Shown here piece after piece: positions 1 through 8,450 of a DNA stretch of 40,247 bases. Below the pieces are notes generated by a model. It worked only from the letters and a program-made list of their open reading frames with translations. It ran no database searches and was not told where the DNA came from. The translations under genes were made by a program, and so were the position numbers. The DNA is taken from the NCBI GenBank assembly GCA_964405075.1, contig CAYOMP010000011.1, positions 1 through 40,247 on the forward strand, given 5' to 3'. Source of the stretch: CAYOMP01 sp964405075 (GTDB lineage Bacteria > Bacillota > Clostridia > Lachnospirales > Lachnospiraceae). Position 1 is the stretch's first letter. Each line of letters opens with the position of its first letter.

Positions 1-54
1 TCTTTTTATTTCATAAGAAAGTCCTCCTATGAATTAAAAATGCTCTGCAATAGA

Positions 55-82
55 TGCATACTTGCGCGAAGATGTAGAATGT
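55..82 (+). repeat. Degenerate copy of the 8531-8558 intergenic element
   Basis: By eye, 23 of 28 positions match 8531-8558, including the shared core GCGCGA followed by GATGTA and AATGT. None of the other hairpins of the 8.5-kb element is retained here, so this appears to be a fragment. Seen directly; the evolutionary relation is inferred. Confidence 0.5.
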
Positions 83-386
83 TTAGTTTTTATAACATAC
101 TGTATATTTGGTATGAAAATAAATTCTAAGGCTAGAACATATATGAAAATTATAAGTGCAACTAATAAATTGGTTTTATTAGTGTGGCAGATTGAATAAA
201 TAATTTCATTTTGAATTTTTAAAACAGATAGTGGCATTATACATATGATATGTCAGGTGTATATAAACGTTGAAAAAGCTTAAAAAAAACGTAATTTTTT
301 TGAAGAATTATTATAAAAATTATTGAAAGAATATAAGATGAAATTAGAAGTGTAGAATGACTGCTTACATATGTATGTGGTTAGCG

Positions 387-484
387 CACATTTTGTCGCA
401 TTTAACGGATAAAACGTTAACGTGGTAAAGTAAAAACGCGACAACGTGTGAACACACTAATGAGGAAATGCTGATAAAATCAGC
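387..484 (+). other. Imperfect hairpin cluster of unknown role
   Basis: Positions 387-399 pair with 438-450 (13 positions, one mismatch and one G-U). The loop contains a small AACG/CGTT stem, and a second hairpin (GCTGAT, AAA loop, ATCAGC) lies at 470-484. The segment is richer in G+C than its surroundings. No T-tract follows and no promoter was identified, so neither a terminator nor an sRNA can be assigned. Confidence 0.35.
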
Positions 485-677
485 GTTCGGAAATAAAAAG
501 ACAAATTGATAAGGTGAAAATTTGAAATAAAAAAAGAATAAAATGTAAAATATTGTATAGATATATAAGATTGAAATGAAAAATGTAATTTTTATCAGTA
601 AGAAAAAATATAGAATTGAAATGAATAATTATGCGAAAAAACATAAAAACAGCGCATTTAAATGCAAAATTTATGTA

Positions 678-706
678 TTGACATATGACGATTATTTAAC
701 TAAAAT
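678..706 (+). promoter_or_regulatory. Sigma-A-type promoter upstream of the opp operon
   Basis: TTGACA at 678-683 and TAAAAT at 701-706 are separated by 17 bp, an almost consensus housekeeping promoter. The start point would be near 713, about 200 nt before oppB. The first 70 nt of the transcript run into the terminator-like hairpin at 733-781. Confidence 0.75.
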
Positions 707-732
707 AACACAGTGGTTTAATAGGATATGCT

Positions 733-781
733 AGCACTTCGTAGGTTTTGACAAAGATGACAAGCTGAAGTGTTATTTTTT
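733..781 (+). terminator. Terminator-like hairpin in the opp leader (possible attenuator)
   Basis: Positions 733-740 pair with 767-774 (8 bp, one G-U), followed by A and six T. The 26-nt loop is long for a simple terminator and could hold a sensor structure or antisense target. It lies between a strong promoter and oppB, so it would either end a roughly 70-nt RNA or attenuate the operon. Confidence 0.5.
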
Positions 782-810
782 ATGTGAAATGTTTGAATGT
801 AATTTATACT

Positions 811-881
811 TGCATAAAAGTAACTTGTATGAAGTACATATGCAATATAAATTTTAAATATATTACAAGGCAGATTGCCTT
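811..881 (+). promoter_or_regulatory. Two hairpins in front of the oppB ribosome site
   Basis: TGCATA (811-816) pairs with TATGCA (839-844), with further inner pairing GTA-CTT/AAG-TAC. A compact AAGGCA-GAT-TGCCTT hairpin lies at 867-881, 13 nt before the AAGGAG ribosome site at 895-900. They may protect the 5' end or set oppB translation. Seen in sequence; function inferred. Confidence 0.4.
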
Positions 882-911
882 AAAAAAATAATTTAAGGAG
901 TGGACAATTAA

Positions 912-1829
912 ATGACTCGCTATATTTTCAAGAGAGTAGGATATGGGTTACTTACATTATTTATAGTAGCAACAATAACATTTTTCTTAATGTATATGAT
1001 ACCAGGTGGCCCTTTTCTTTCAGAAAAAGCAAAATCTGAAGCCACAATGCAGGCTTTAAACGAAAAGTACGGATTGGATAAGCCGGTTCCTGTACAGTAC
1101 AAAAATTATTTAGTAAATTTGTTACATGGAGACTTAGGTTTATCAACTAAGCAAAGAGGTAGAACAGTTAACGATATTATCGCTACTTGTTTTCCTGTAT
1201 CTGCCAGATTGGGTGGATGGGCAATTCTTATTGCAGTATTAGTTGGTGTGCCATTAGGCTCTGTTGCAGCTTTAAATAGAGGAAAATGGTTAGACCATTT
1301 GATTATTGTATTTTCAACCACGGGTATTGCGGTACCAAGTTTTATTACTTCAACACTTTTGATTTACTTCTTTGGTGTTAAGTTCGAATTATTACCTACA
1401 TATGGATTAACTAGTCCGGCACATTATGTGTTGCCAGTTATTTCCTTAGCTTTGTATCCAGCAGCATACATTGCTCGTTTGATGAGATCAAGTATATTAG
1501 ATGTATTAGGACAGGATTATATGACAACTGCCAGAGCAAAGGGCTTGAGTCAGTTTGTCAGATTATTTAAACATGCATTAAGAAATGCTATTTTACCTGT
1601 AATTACATACTTAGGACCTTTAACAGCAGGAACTCTTTGTGGTAGTTTTATTGTTGAAAAATTATTTACAATTCCAGGGCTTGGTGATTCATTTATCAGT
1701 TCAATCACAAGTAGAGATTATCCTTTGGTAATGGGTACAACAGTTTTCTATGCAGCGTTAATTATTACAATGAACGTTGTAGTGGACATTGTTTATAAAA
1801 TAGTTGACCCTCGTATCAAGTTAAATTAA
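912..1829 (+). CDS. oppB: Oligopeptide ABC transporter permease OppB
   Basis: An inner-membrane permease subunit of the oligopeptide importer; with OppC it forms the channel for peptides delivered by OppA. The 305-aa protein has an N-terminal span at about residues 9-30 and five further spans, the usual six-helix layout. The conserved cytoplasmic EAA loop is visible as TTARAKG (about 205-211) followed by RNAILP (224-229), which docks onto the ATPases, and PGLGDSF follows near 255. Length is normal for the family. The start is supported by AAGGAG at 895-900. First gene of a tight five-gene operon; 17 bp separate it from oppC. The leader carries a promoter and a terminator-like hairpin, so expression may be attenuated. 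Dipeptide (Dpp-type) specificity cannot be excluded from sequence alone. Confidence 0.93.
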   Translation: MTRYIFKRVGYGLLTLFIVATITFFLMYMIPGGPFLSEKAKSEATMQALNEKYGLDKPVPVQYKNYLVNLLHGDLGLSTKQRGRTVNDIIATCFPVSARLGGWAILIAVLVGVPLGSVAALNRGKWLDHLIIVFSTTGIAVPSFITSTLLIYFFGVKFELLPTYGLTSPAHYVLPVISLALYPAAYIARLMRSSILDVLGQDYMTTARAKGLSQFVRLFKHALRNAILPVITYLGPLTAGTLCGSFIVEKLFTIPGLGDSFISSITSRDYPLVMGTTVFYAALIITMNVVVDIVYKIVDPRIKLN

Positions 1830-1846
1830 TTAGGAGGAAAATGGTA

Positions 1847-2896
1847 ATGGAACCAAGTAAAAAGAATAAATTGAGTATGCAATTAGATGTTTCAGATTTT
1901 CTTCCTGCTGAAGAAAGTGAAAAACAGAGTTTAGTTGTAATGCGTGAATCTACCAGCTTTTTTAAAGATGGTATGAAAAAATTATTTAAGAATCCAATAG
2001 CGGTTACATCAATAATTGTAATCATTGCTATTATGATATTTTCATTTGTAATGCCATCATTTTGGCCATATTCATATGACGAACAGATTAGAGGTAGTGA
2101 AAACCTTTCTCCAATGCAGTATTCGGAAGAAGAATTAGCAAGAATTGATGCGGGTGAAAATGTATTCCCACATATTTTAGGTACTGATAGTTTGGGCCGT
2201 GATTATATGGTTAGAACAATGATGGGTAGCAGAATTTCATTATTAGTTGGTATGGTAGCCAGTGTATTAGTATTAATTATTGGTTCTACATACGGAGCAT
2301 GTGCTGCATATTTTGGTGGTCGTGTTGATATGATTATGATGCGTATAGTAGATATTATCTATACAGTACCAGATACAATGATTATTATTCTTTTAACAGT
2401 AACTATGAAATATCCAATTAAAAATTTTGCTGAAAAGTATAATATTCAATGGATGGAAAAAGTTGGTGTTAATATGATTTGTATATTTATCGTATTTTCA
2501 CTTTTATATTGGGTAGGTATGGCTCGAATTGTTCGTGGTCAGGTACTTACATTAAAGGAACAGGAATTTGTTACAGCTGCGAAGGCATTAGGTGCCGGTC
2601 ATACCAGAATTATTAAGAAACATTTGCTTTCTAACTGTATTGGTACATTGATTGTTACCACTACATTACAGATTCCATCATCAATCTTTACAGAAAGTTA
2701 TCTTTCATTTATCGGTATCGGTGTAGCGGCACCAATGCCAAGTTTAGGTTCGATGGCTAATGATGCCATTCAGGGTATTCGTTCATATCCTCATAGATTG
2801 CTTATACCGGCATTGTTAATTTCATTAATTATTTTAGCATTTAACTTATTGGGCGATGGTCTTCGTGATGCATTCGATCCTAAATTAAAGAAGTAA
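1847..2896 (+). CDS. oppC: Oligopeptide ABC transporter permease OppC
   Basis: Second permease of the peptide importer, pairing with OppB. It is 349 aa when started at the ATG at 1847, which sits 9 nt after AGGAGG (1832-1837); an ATG at 1841 is only 3 nt from that site and is less likely. An N-terminal cytoplasmic tail and the first span (about 50-70) are followed by an extracytoplasmic segment and the family signature LGTDSLGRDY (111-120). The EAA loop reads VTAAKALGAG (about 240-250). An insertion around 180-205 (KYPIKNFAEKYNIQWMEK) makes it slightly longer than many OppC proteins. It is followed after 12 bp by oppD. Confidence 0.93.
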   Translation: MEPSKKNKLSMQLDVSDFLPAEESEKQSLVVMRESTSFFKDGMKKLFKNPIAVTSIIVIIAIMIFSFVMPSFWPYSYDEQIRGSENLSPMQYSEEELARIDAGENVFPHILGTDSLGRDYMVRTMMGSRISLLVGMVASVLVLIIGSTYGACAAYFGGRVDMIMMRIVDIIYTVPDTMIIILLTVTMKYPIKNFAEKYNIQWMEKVGVNMICIFIVFSLLYWVGMARIVRGQVLTLKEQEFVTAAKALGAGHTRIIKKHLLSNCIGTLIVTTTLQIPSSIFTESYLSFIGIGVAAPMPSLGSMANDAIQGIRSYPHRLLIPALLISLIILAFNLLGDGLRDAFDPKLKK

Positions 2897-2908
2897 GGAG
2901 AGATTAAG

Positions 2909-3919
2909 ATGGAAAATAAAGATAATTTATTGAATATAGACGGCTTAAAACTCTCTTTCTTTACTCCAGCTGGAGAGGTTAAGGCTTTAAATGATGTTAA
3001 TATACAATTAAAGCAGGGAGATGTATTAGGTATTGTAGGTGAATCAGGTAGTGGTAAATCTGTTACAGCATTTTCACTTATGAAGCTTACACCTGCAAAT
3101 GGTAAGGTTATGGACGGAGAAACTGATTTCAACGGTCATAAAATTACTTCAATGACAGAAAAAGAAATGAGAAAGATTCGTGGTAAAGAGATAAGTATTA
3201 TCTTTCAGGATCCAATGACTTCTCTTAACCCTGTATATACAATTGGAAATCAGATTTGTGAAGTTATCAGACTTCATACAGATAAGGATAAAAAACAGGC
3301 TAAAGCTCGTGCAGTCGAATTGTTACAGTTGGTAGGTATCAATGAGCCTGAAAAGAGATTAAAACAGTATCCACATGAGCTGTCAGGTGGTATGCGTCAG
3401 CGTGTTATGATAGCTATTGCACTTGCCTGTGAACCAAAGCTTCTTATTGCTGATGAGCCAACAACAGCCCTTGATGTTACAATTCAGGCACAGATTCTTG
3501 AACTTATGATGGAATTAAAGGATAAGCTTGGAATGTCAATTATTATGATTACGCATGATTTAGGTGTTGTTGCCAGCATGTGTGACAAAATCGCGGTTAT
3601 GTATGCCGGTAGAATTGTAGAATATGGTAATACAGAGGATATTTTCTACAATCCAAAGCATGAATATACAAAAGGATTGATTAATTCAATTCCAAGACTT
3701 GATGAGACAGAGCATAAGAAATTAGTTCCAATCGAAGGAACTCCAATTGATTTATTAAATCCTCCAGCGGGATGTCCATTTGCTCCAAGATGTAAGAACT
3801 GTATGAAGATATGTCTTCGTCAGATGCCAGAATACACTGATGTTACAGAAGAACATTATAGTGCTTGCTGGATGTTACAAAAAGAAGCATTTGAAGCTCA
3901 AAACGGAGGTGCTAAATAA
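2909..3919 (+). CDS. oppD: Oligopeptide ABC transporter ATPase OppD
   Basis: A cytoplasmic ATPase powering peptide import as a heterodimer with OppF. Visible motifs: Walker A GESGSGKS (44-51), Q-loop FQDP (99-102), ABC signature LSGGMRQR (158-165), Walker B LLIADEP (178-184) and the switch histidine in THDLG (about 215). The C-terminal oligopeptide-transporter domain contains a cysteine group starting CPFAPRCKNC and ending SACW, as in Opp/Dpp ATPases in which these cysteines can bind an iron-sulfur cluster. AAGGAG lies 8 nt before the ATG. The stop codon overlaps the oppF start by one base, implying translational coupling. Confidence 0.94.
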   Translation: MENKDNLLNIDGLKLSFFTPAGEVKALNDVNIQLKQGDVLGIVGESGSGKSVTAFSLMKLTPANGKVMDGETDFNGHKITSMTEKEMRKIRGKEISIIFQDPMTSLNPVYTIGNQICEVIRLHTDKDKKQAKARAVELLQLVGINEPEKRLKQYPHELSGGMRQRVMIAIALACEPKLLIADEPTTALDVTIQAQILELMMELKDKLGMSIIMITHDLGVVASMCDKIAVMYAGRIVEYGNTEDIFYNPKHEYTKGLINSIPRLDETEHKKLVPIEGTPIDLLNPPAGCPFAPRCKNCMKICLRQMPEYTDVTEEHYSACWMLQKEAFEAQNGGAK

Positions 3920-4893
3920 TGGAACAGAAGAAATTAGTTGAAATAGAAGGTTTAAAACAGTATTTTCCAGTTGCATCTGGTTTATTTAGCAAAAAATACG
4001 TTAAGGCCGTAGATAATGTTTCATTCTATATCAATAAAGGTGAAACATTAGGTTTGGTAGGTGAATCTGGTTGCGGTAAAACTACAACAGGTCGTTCTAT
4101 TCTTAGACTTACAGAACCAACAGCAGGTAAAATCATTTATGATGGAAAAGATATTACTCATGCAAAGATGCTTCCATATAGAAAGAAAATGCAGATTGTA
4201 TTCCAGGATCCATATGCATCACTTAATCCTCGTATGACTATCAGTGATATTATTGGAGAACCTATTGACATTCATAAGATGGCTTCTAATAAAAAAGAAA
4301 GAGAAGAAATCATTATTGAAATGTTAAGAAGAGTAGGGTTGAATCCTGAACATGCCAACAGATATCCACATGAATTCTCTGGTGGACAAAGACAGCGTAT
4401 TGGTATTGCCAGAGCATTGGCTGTTAATCCTGAATTTATCGTATGTGATGAACCTGTATCAGCCCTTGATGTTTCTATTCAGGCTCAGGTTGTTAATATG
4501 TTTGAAGAATTACAGGAAGAATTAGGTTTAACATATTTATTTATTGCTCATGATTTATCTGTTGTTAAGCATATTTCAAATAGAATTGGCGTAATGTATT
4601 TAGGTAAATTAGTGGAATTGTCAGATAGTAATGAAGTTACTATGAATGCGCTTCACCCATATACAAAATCACTTATTTCAGCAATCCCTATTCCAGATCC
4701 AAAGATTGCCAGAAACAACAAGAGAATCGTTCTTGAAGGTGATGTACCTAGTCCGTTGAATCCACCATCAGGATGCCGTTTTAGAACTAGATGTCCATAC
4801 GCAACAGAACAGTGTGCGCATGTTGAACCAGAATTTAAGGAAGTTAAACCGGGTCACTTCGTTGCATGTCACAATGTTGACAAAATTAATTAA
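3919..4893 (+). CDS. oppF: Oligopeptide ABC transporter ATPase OppF
   Basis: The partner ATPase of OppD. The 324-aa protein carries Walker A GESGCGKT (48-55), Q-loop FQDPYASLNP, signature FSGGQRQR (153-160) and Walker B FIVCDEP (173-179), then the C-terminal oligopeptide domain with CRFRTRCPYATEQC. The ATG overlaps the last base of the oppD stop codon. After it comes an 89-nt spacer with two hairpins and a possible 17-codon frame before oppA. This suggests that the binding protein, which is needed in excess, is controlled separately at the RNA level. Confidence 0.94.
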   Translation: MEQKKLVEIEGLKQYFPVASGLFSKKYVKAVDNVSFYINKGETLGLVGESGCGKTTTGRSILRLTEPTAGKIIYDGKDITHAKMLPYRKKMQIVFQDPYASLNPRMTISDIIGEPIDIHKMASNKKEREEIIIEMLRRVGLNPEHANRYPHEFSGGQRQRIGIARALAVNPEFIVCDEPVSALDVSIQAQVVNMFEELQEELGLTYLFIAHDLSVVKHISNRIGVMYLGKLVELSDSNEVTMNALHPYTKSLISAIPIPDPKIARNNKRIVLEGDVPSPLNPPSGCRFRTRCPYATEQCAHVEPEFKEVKPGHFVACHNVDKIN

Positions 4894-4908
4894 TGATGGG
4901 AAGTAAAT

Positions 4909-4962
4909 ATGTTTATTGCGTTAAAAGCGATAAAAAATAGATTAGGCAATAGCCTAAAATAA
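4909..4962 (+). CDS. Possible 17-aa peptide between oppF and oppA
   Basis: An ATG at 4909 opens a 17-codon frame (MFIALKAIKNRLGNSLK) ending TAA at 4960-4962, with a weak GGGAAG ribosome-like site at 4898-4903. The peptide would be basic and amphipathic. The same bases form the two intercistronic hairpins, so this may be chance coding within a structured spacer. No similarity claim is made. Confidence 0.2.
   Translation: MFIALKAIKNRLGNSLK
4914..4957 (+). promoter_or_regulatory. Intercistronic double hairpin before oppA
   Basis: A TTATTGC/GCGATAA stem (one G-U, 7-nt loop, about 4914-4934) is followed by a perfect TTAGGC-AATA-GCCTAA hairpin at 4942-4957. There is no T-tract. The second hairpin ends 11 nt before the AGGAGG of oppA, matching the placement of the hairpin before oppB. 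Such elements often stabilise a downstream binding-protein message after processing; that role is inferred. Confidence 0.45.
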
Positions 4963-4982
4963 ATTAATAGGAGGATACTATT

Positions 4983-6638
4983 ATGAAAAAAAGCAAATTA
5001 TTAGCTTTAGGTCTTACTGTAGCTATGACAGCTAGTATGCTTACAGCATGCGGAAATAAGTCAGCAAATACTGCAGCAGACACAAGTGCAGAAACTACAA
5101 CAGAATCTGCAGAAGCAACAGAAACAACAGACGCAGCAGCAACAGGAAATGGTATTTCAGTTCATGTTGGTGCGGAACCAGACACAATTGACCCAGCATT
5201 AAACTCAGCTGTAGATGCAGGTATTATCATTACACATGCATTTGAAGGTTTAATGAGACTTGATGAAAACGGTGTACCACAGTGTGCACAGGCTGAAAGT
5301 TATGAAATTTCAGATGATCAGTTAACTTATACTTTCACATTACGTGATGGTCTTACTTGGTCAGATGGATCAGCTGTAACAGCAAACGATTTCGTTTATT
5401 CTTGGAACAGAGCAATTGCTCCAGAAACAGCAGCAGACTATGCTTATATGTTTGAATGTGTTGAAGGATTTGAAGATGGTACATTATCAGTAACAGCTGT
5501 TGATGACAAAACTTTAGAAGTTAAATTAATTGCAGTAACTCCATATTTCTTAGAGTTATGTGCATTCCCAACATATATGCCAGTAAACCAGGCAGCTGTA
5601 GAAGCTAATCCAGATGCTTGGGCAACTACTCCAGAAACTTATGTTTCTAACGGACCTTACACTTTATCTGACTGGACACACAATGCAAGTATTACATTAG
5701 TTAAGAATGAAAGCTACTGGAATGCTGCTGAATTAGGTCCAGATTCAATTGAATTTGTATTAATGGAAGATGATGGTGCTATTCTTTCAGCATATGAAAC
5801 TGGTTCATTATCATTTATTGATTCAGTTCCACAGGACGAAATCGATGCATTATCTACACAGTCTGATTACTACAAAGAAGGACAGATTGGTACTTACTAT
5901 GTAAGTTTCAATACTCAGGATGAAATTTTAAGCAATCCATTAGTTCGTAAAGCATTAATCTTAGCAGTAGACCGTACTTATATCTGTGAACAGGTTGGTA
6001 AATCTGGACAGGTAGAAGCTGGAGCTTTCGTTTCTATCGGTTTAACTGATGCTGATGCAACTAAAGAATTCCGTGAAGTTGGTGGAGATTACTACGATCC
6101 AACTGACTATGAAGGAAACTTAGAATTAGCTAAAGAAGCTTTAGCAGAAGCTGGATATCCAAATGGTGAAGGTCTTCCAACAATTGAATACCTTTACAAT
6201 GAAGGAACAGGACACCAGCAGGTTGGTGAAGCATTACAGAACATGTGGGCACAGATTGGTGTTAATGTAGAATTAGTATCTCAGGAATGGGCTACATTCT
6301 TACAGACTCGTAAATCTGGTGACTATCAGATCGCTCGTAACGGTTGGTTAGGTGACTACAATGATCCTATCTCATTCCTTGATATGTGGATTACTGGTGG
6401 TGGAAACAATGATGCTCAGTGGTCAAATGCTGAATACGATGAATTAATCACTAAGATTAAAGAATCTTCAGATGCAGAAGAACGTATGGCTATGATGCAT
6501 CAGGCAGAAGATTTAATCTTTGAAGACTGGATGTTATGTCCAATCTACTATTATGTAGATATATTTATGGCTAAAGATACTCTTCAGGGATGGTATACAT
6601 CACCACTTGGTTTCAAGAACTTTATGTATGTTAAATAA
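4983..6638 (+). CDS. oppA: Oligopeptide-binding lipoprotein OppA
   Basis: An extracellular, membrane-anchored substrate-binding protein that captures peptides and delivers them to OppBC. The 551-aa protein has a lipoprotein signal peptide with lipobox LTAC and the lipidated cysteine at residue 23. A Thr/Ala/Glu-rich low-complexity linker (about 24-52) is followed by a family 5 solute-binding domain (GAEPDTIDPALNSA near the start of the mature fold, YTFTLRDGLTWSDGS, SNGPYTLSDW). Start supported by AGGAGG at 4969-4974. It is last in the operon behind two hairpins and is followed by a strong terminator at 6680-6707, so all five importer parts are present. The exact peptide range cannot be read from the sequence. 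Confidence 0.94.
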   Translation: MKKSKLLALGLTVAMTASMLTACGNKSANTAADTSAETTTESAEATETTDAAATGNGISVHVGAEPDTIDPALNSAVDAGIIITHAFEGLMRLDENGVPQCAQAESYEISDDQLTYTFTLRDGLTWSDGSAVTANDFVYSWNRAIAPETAADYAYMFECVEGFEDGTLSVTAVDDKTLEVKLIAVTPYFLELCAFPTYMPVNQAAVEANPDAWATTPETYVSNGPYTLSDWTHNASITLVKNESYWNAAELGPDSIEFVLMEDDGAILSAYETGSLSFIDSVPQDEIDALSTQSDYYKEGQIGTYYVSFNTQDEILSNPLVRKALILAVDRTYICEQVGKSGQVEAGAFVSIGLTDADATKEFREVGGDYYDPTDYEGNLELAKEALAEAGYPNGEGLPTIEYLYNEGTGHQQVGEALQNMWAQIGVNVELVSQEWATFLQTRKSGDYQIARNGWLGDYNDPISFLDMWITGGGNNDAQWSNAEYDELITKIKESSDAEERMAMMHQAEDLIFEDWMLCPIYYYVDIFMAKDTLQGWYTSPLGFKNFMYVK

Positions 6639-6679
6639 TTAAAAAGAAGAGTTTTTACTTTTTATAATGTAAATATAAA

Positions 6680-6707
6680 ACTCCCTCAGTTTTCTGGGGG
6701 AGTTTTT
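6680..6707 (+). terminator. Terminator of the opp operon
   Basis: ACTCCC..CAG and CTG..GGGAGT pair around a TTTT loop, followed by a run of T. It sits 41 nt after the oppA stop codon and is a standard intrinsic terminator. Confidence 0.88.
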
Positions 6708-6830
6708 GCGTTGATAAGCATACGACAAGTAAGTATTTTTTTATGGTTGTCGGTAGTAAAAAGCAAGAATAAATATAATATAATTTGTTAAAAGAAAATA
6801 AAGATTGTTAAAAAAATGATAATTCATATA

Positions 6831-6860
6831 TTGTATTAATATTAGTGCATATGATATAAT
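6831..6860 (+). promoter_or_regulatory. Promoter of the FapA-family gene
   Basis: TTGTAT (6831-6836), an 18-bp spacer and TATAAT (6855-6860) with the extended TGA immediately before it. The predicted start is near 6867, about 60 nt before the ATG at 6929. The rest of the 6708-6928 gap is AT-rich without other clear signals. Confidence 0.65.
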
Positions 6861-6928
6861 CAGTATATTATTGTAAAACGAAAGAGGGAACTATTAATCT
6901 AGCACATGAATTAATGAGGTAGATTTTG

Positions 6929-8326
6929 ATGGAGGAGAAGGAATTAAAAGGAGAATTGTTAGATCAGGCTGATGTTAAAGTATCGGGGGACAAAACAGAA
7001 GTCTATTTAACCATAAAAGGTAACGCTAACAAATATACCGTTGGGGAAATATTAGACATATTAAATAAAAATAATATATGTTATGGAATATCTATAGAGA
7101 ATATTCAGAAGATGATTAGTAATAATATTAACTTTATAAGTACATTAGTTGCCAGGGGAACAAAGCCTGTAGATGGTGTGGATGGTAATTTTGATTTTCA
7201 TTTTGATATTGATGAGAATAAGAAACCTATTATATTAGAAGATGGTACTGTAGATTATAATAAATTAGGTAAAATTCCTATGGTTACGGAAAATGATATT
7301 CTGGTAGTATATGTTGAACCAGTTGAAGGCATAGATGGTATAGATGTTTTTGGGAAGACTATATCAGCAAGAAGAGGAAGACCACTTAATCCTTTAAGAG
7401 GAAAAGGATTTAAAATTCTAGAAGACGGTAAGACTTATGTTGCAACACAACCGGGAAAAGCGGAATTTAAAGGTGGTAAACTTAATGTTCGTAATTTATA
7501 TGTTATTGCAGGTAATGTGGATGTTACAACAGGGGATGTAAAATTTAATGGTGATATTTTGGTTACCGGTAACGTAGAAGCACGAGCTAGGATTGAGGCA
7601 GCAGGCAGTATTACAGTAGATGGTAGTGTTGAGGCGGCTGAGTTAATTGCTGGAAAAGATGTTATTTTACGAAATGGTATGCAAGGACAGGGATTTGGAT
7701 ATGTAAATGCTAAAGGTAATGTAAGTGCTAAGTTCTTTGAACAGACAAAAGTTGTAGCGGGGGGAGATGTAAATGCTAATACGATTATGAACTGTGATGT
7801 GTTCTCTAACAAAAAGGTTGTTGTATCGGGGAATAAAGGTGCAATAGTTGGAGGTACTGTCAGAGCAATAGAATCAGTGGATGCTTCGTTGATTGGAAAC
7901 AAGGCTGAGGTTATGACAGCTGTTAAGGTTGGAATTGATAAAAATAAGCTAATTGAACAGTTATATCAAATAGATGAGAATATAACCAGAATTAAAACTG
8001 AGGTTGAAGAAGCTGAAAAGAAGGTTAAAAAACTGCGAACTCAGTTTCAGGCAAAAAATCCAGGTTTGGTAGGTAATGTTCAAAAAGAAGTTATGAGAAT
8101 GAAAATAAGTAAAACAGCAGAATTATCTAAGCAAATGAAGCTGAAAGAGGATTTAGAAGATCAAAATGAACGTTGTAAAGGCGGAACTATTAAGGTTAAT
8201 GGAATGATTTTTCCAAATACCAAAGTGTTTATAAATGGTGCAACGGAGATTTTGAGAAGTGAAATCAGAAATATTGTAATAAAAAATGAAAAAGCAGATA
8301 TACATATGTATTCAAATAATTTGTAA
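6929..8326 (+). CDS. FapA family protein (DUF342)
   Basis: A 465-aa soluble protein. The N-terminal portion (about 1-170) resembles the FapA N-terminal domain, with FDFHFDIDENKKPIILEDG and VEGIDGIDVFGK as recognisable pieces. The central part (about 170-320) is a run of short Gly/Val/Asp-rich repeats such as GNVDVTTGDVKFNGDI and GSITVDGSVEAAE, expected to form a right-handed beta-solenoid. A coiled-coil segment (about 335-405) and a short beta-rich C-terminus (KVFINGATEILRS) follow. The family is widespread in Clostridia; its molecular role is not well established. The ATG at 6929, after GAGGT at 6916-6920, is preferred over the TTG just before it. Single-gene unit with its own promoter and terminator. 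Confidence 0.85.
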   Translation: MEEKELKGELLDQADVKVSGDKTEVYLTIKGNANKYTVGEILDILNKNNICYGISIENIQKMISNNINFISTLVARGTKPVDGVDGNFDFHFDIDENKKPIILEDGTVDYNKLGKIPMVTENDILVVYVEPVEGIDGIDVFGKTISARRGRPLNPLRGKGFKILEDGKTYVATQPGKAEFKGGKLNVRNLYVIAGNVDVTTGDVKFNGDILVTGNVEARARIEAAGSITVDGSVEAAELIAGKDVILRNGMQGQGFGYVNAKGNVSAKFFEQTKVVAGGDVNANTIMNCDVFSNKKVVVSGNKGAIVGGTVRAIESVDASLIGNKAEVMTAVKVGIDKNKLIEQLYQIDENITRIKTEVEEAEKKVKKLRTQFQAKNPGLVGNVQKEVMRMKISKTAELSKQMKLKEDLEDQNERCKGGTIKVNGMIFPNTKVFINGATEILRSEIRNIVIKNEKADIHMYSNNL

Positions 8327-8404
8327 TAGAATCTTGAATTGAGATATGTGGTGGAAATCCAATGATTTCAGGTATGAAATAAGATAAGAACAGTATTTAG
8401 TATG

Positions 8405-8450
8405 AAAAAAGCAGATAGTTAGGAAAACATTCCTAATCATCTGCTTTTTT
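8405..8450. terminator. Bidirectional terminator after the FapA gene
   Basis: AAAAAAGCAGAT and ATCTGCTTTTTT flank an inner TTAGGAA-AACA-TTCCTAA stem, giving a long hairpin with six A before and six T after. Its 3' arm doubles as the left arm of another inverted repeat (8443-8460 with 8501-8517). Confidence 0.88.

Larger units (their letters stand above)
1..677. other. Long AT-rich non-coding stretch
   Basis: No convincing gene is present. The stretch is strongly A/T-rich with stop codons in all frames. Two local exceptions stand out: a fragment at 55-82 resembling the structured element at 8531-8558, and a GC-richer hairpin region at 387-484. A 67-codon reading frame on the minus strand (34-237) has no ribosome site and overlaps the repeat fragment, so it is not called. 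Confidence 0.7.

Noticed and set aside
1..27. Perfect AGGAGG followed by ATG on the minus strand at the window start
   Set aside because: The frame reads ATG AAA TAA and stops at once, so no gene leaves the window here.
34..237. 67-codon hydrophobic frame on the minus strand
   Set aside because: No ribosome site precedes the ATG, it overlaps the repeat fragment at 55-82, and base composition is that of the surrounding non-coding DNA.
7435..7902. 155-codon frame antisense to the FapA gene
   Set aside because: Shadow of the repetitive beta-solenoid coding sequence; the opposite strand is clearly the gene.
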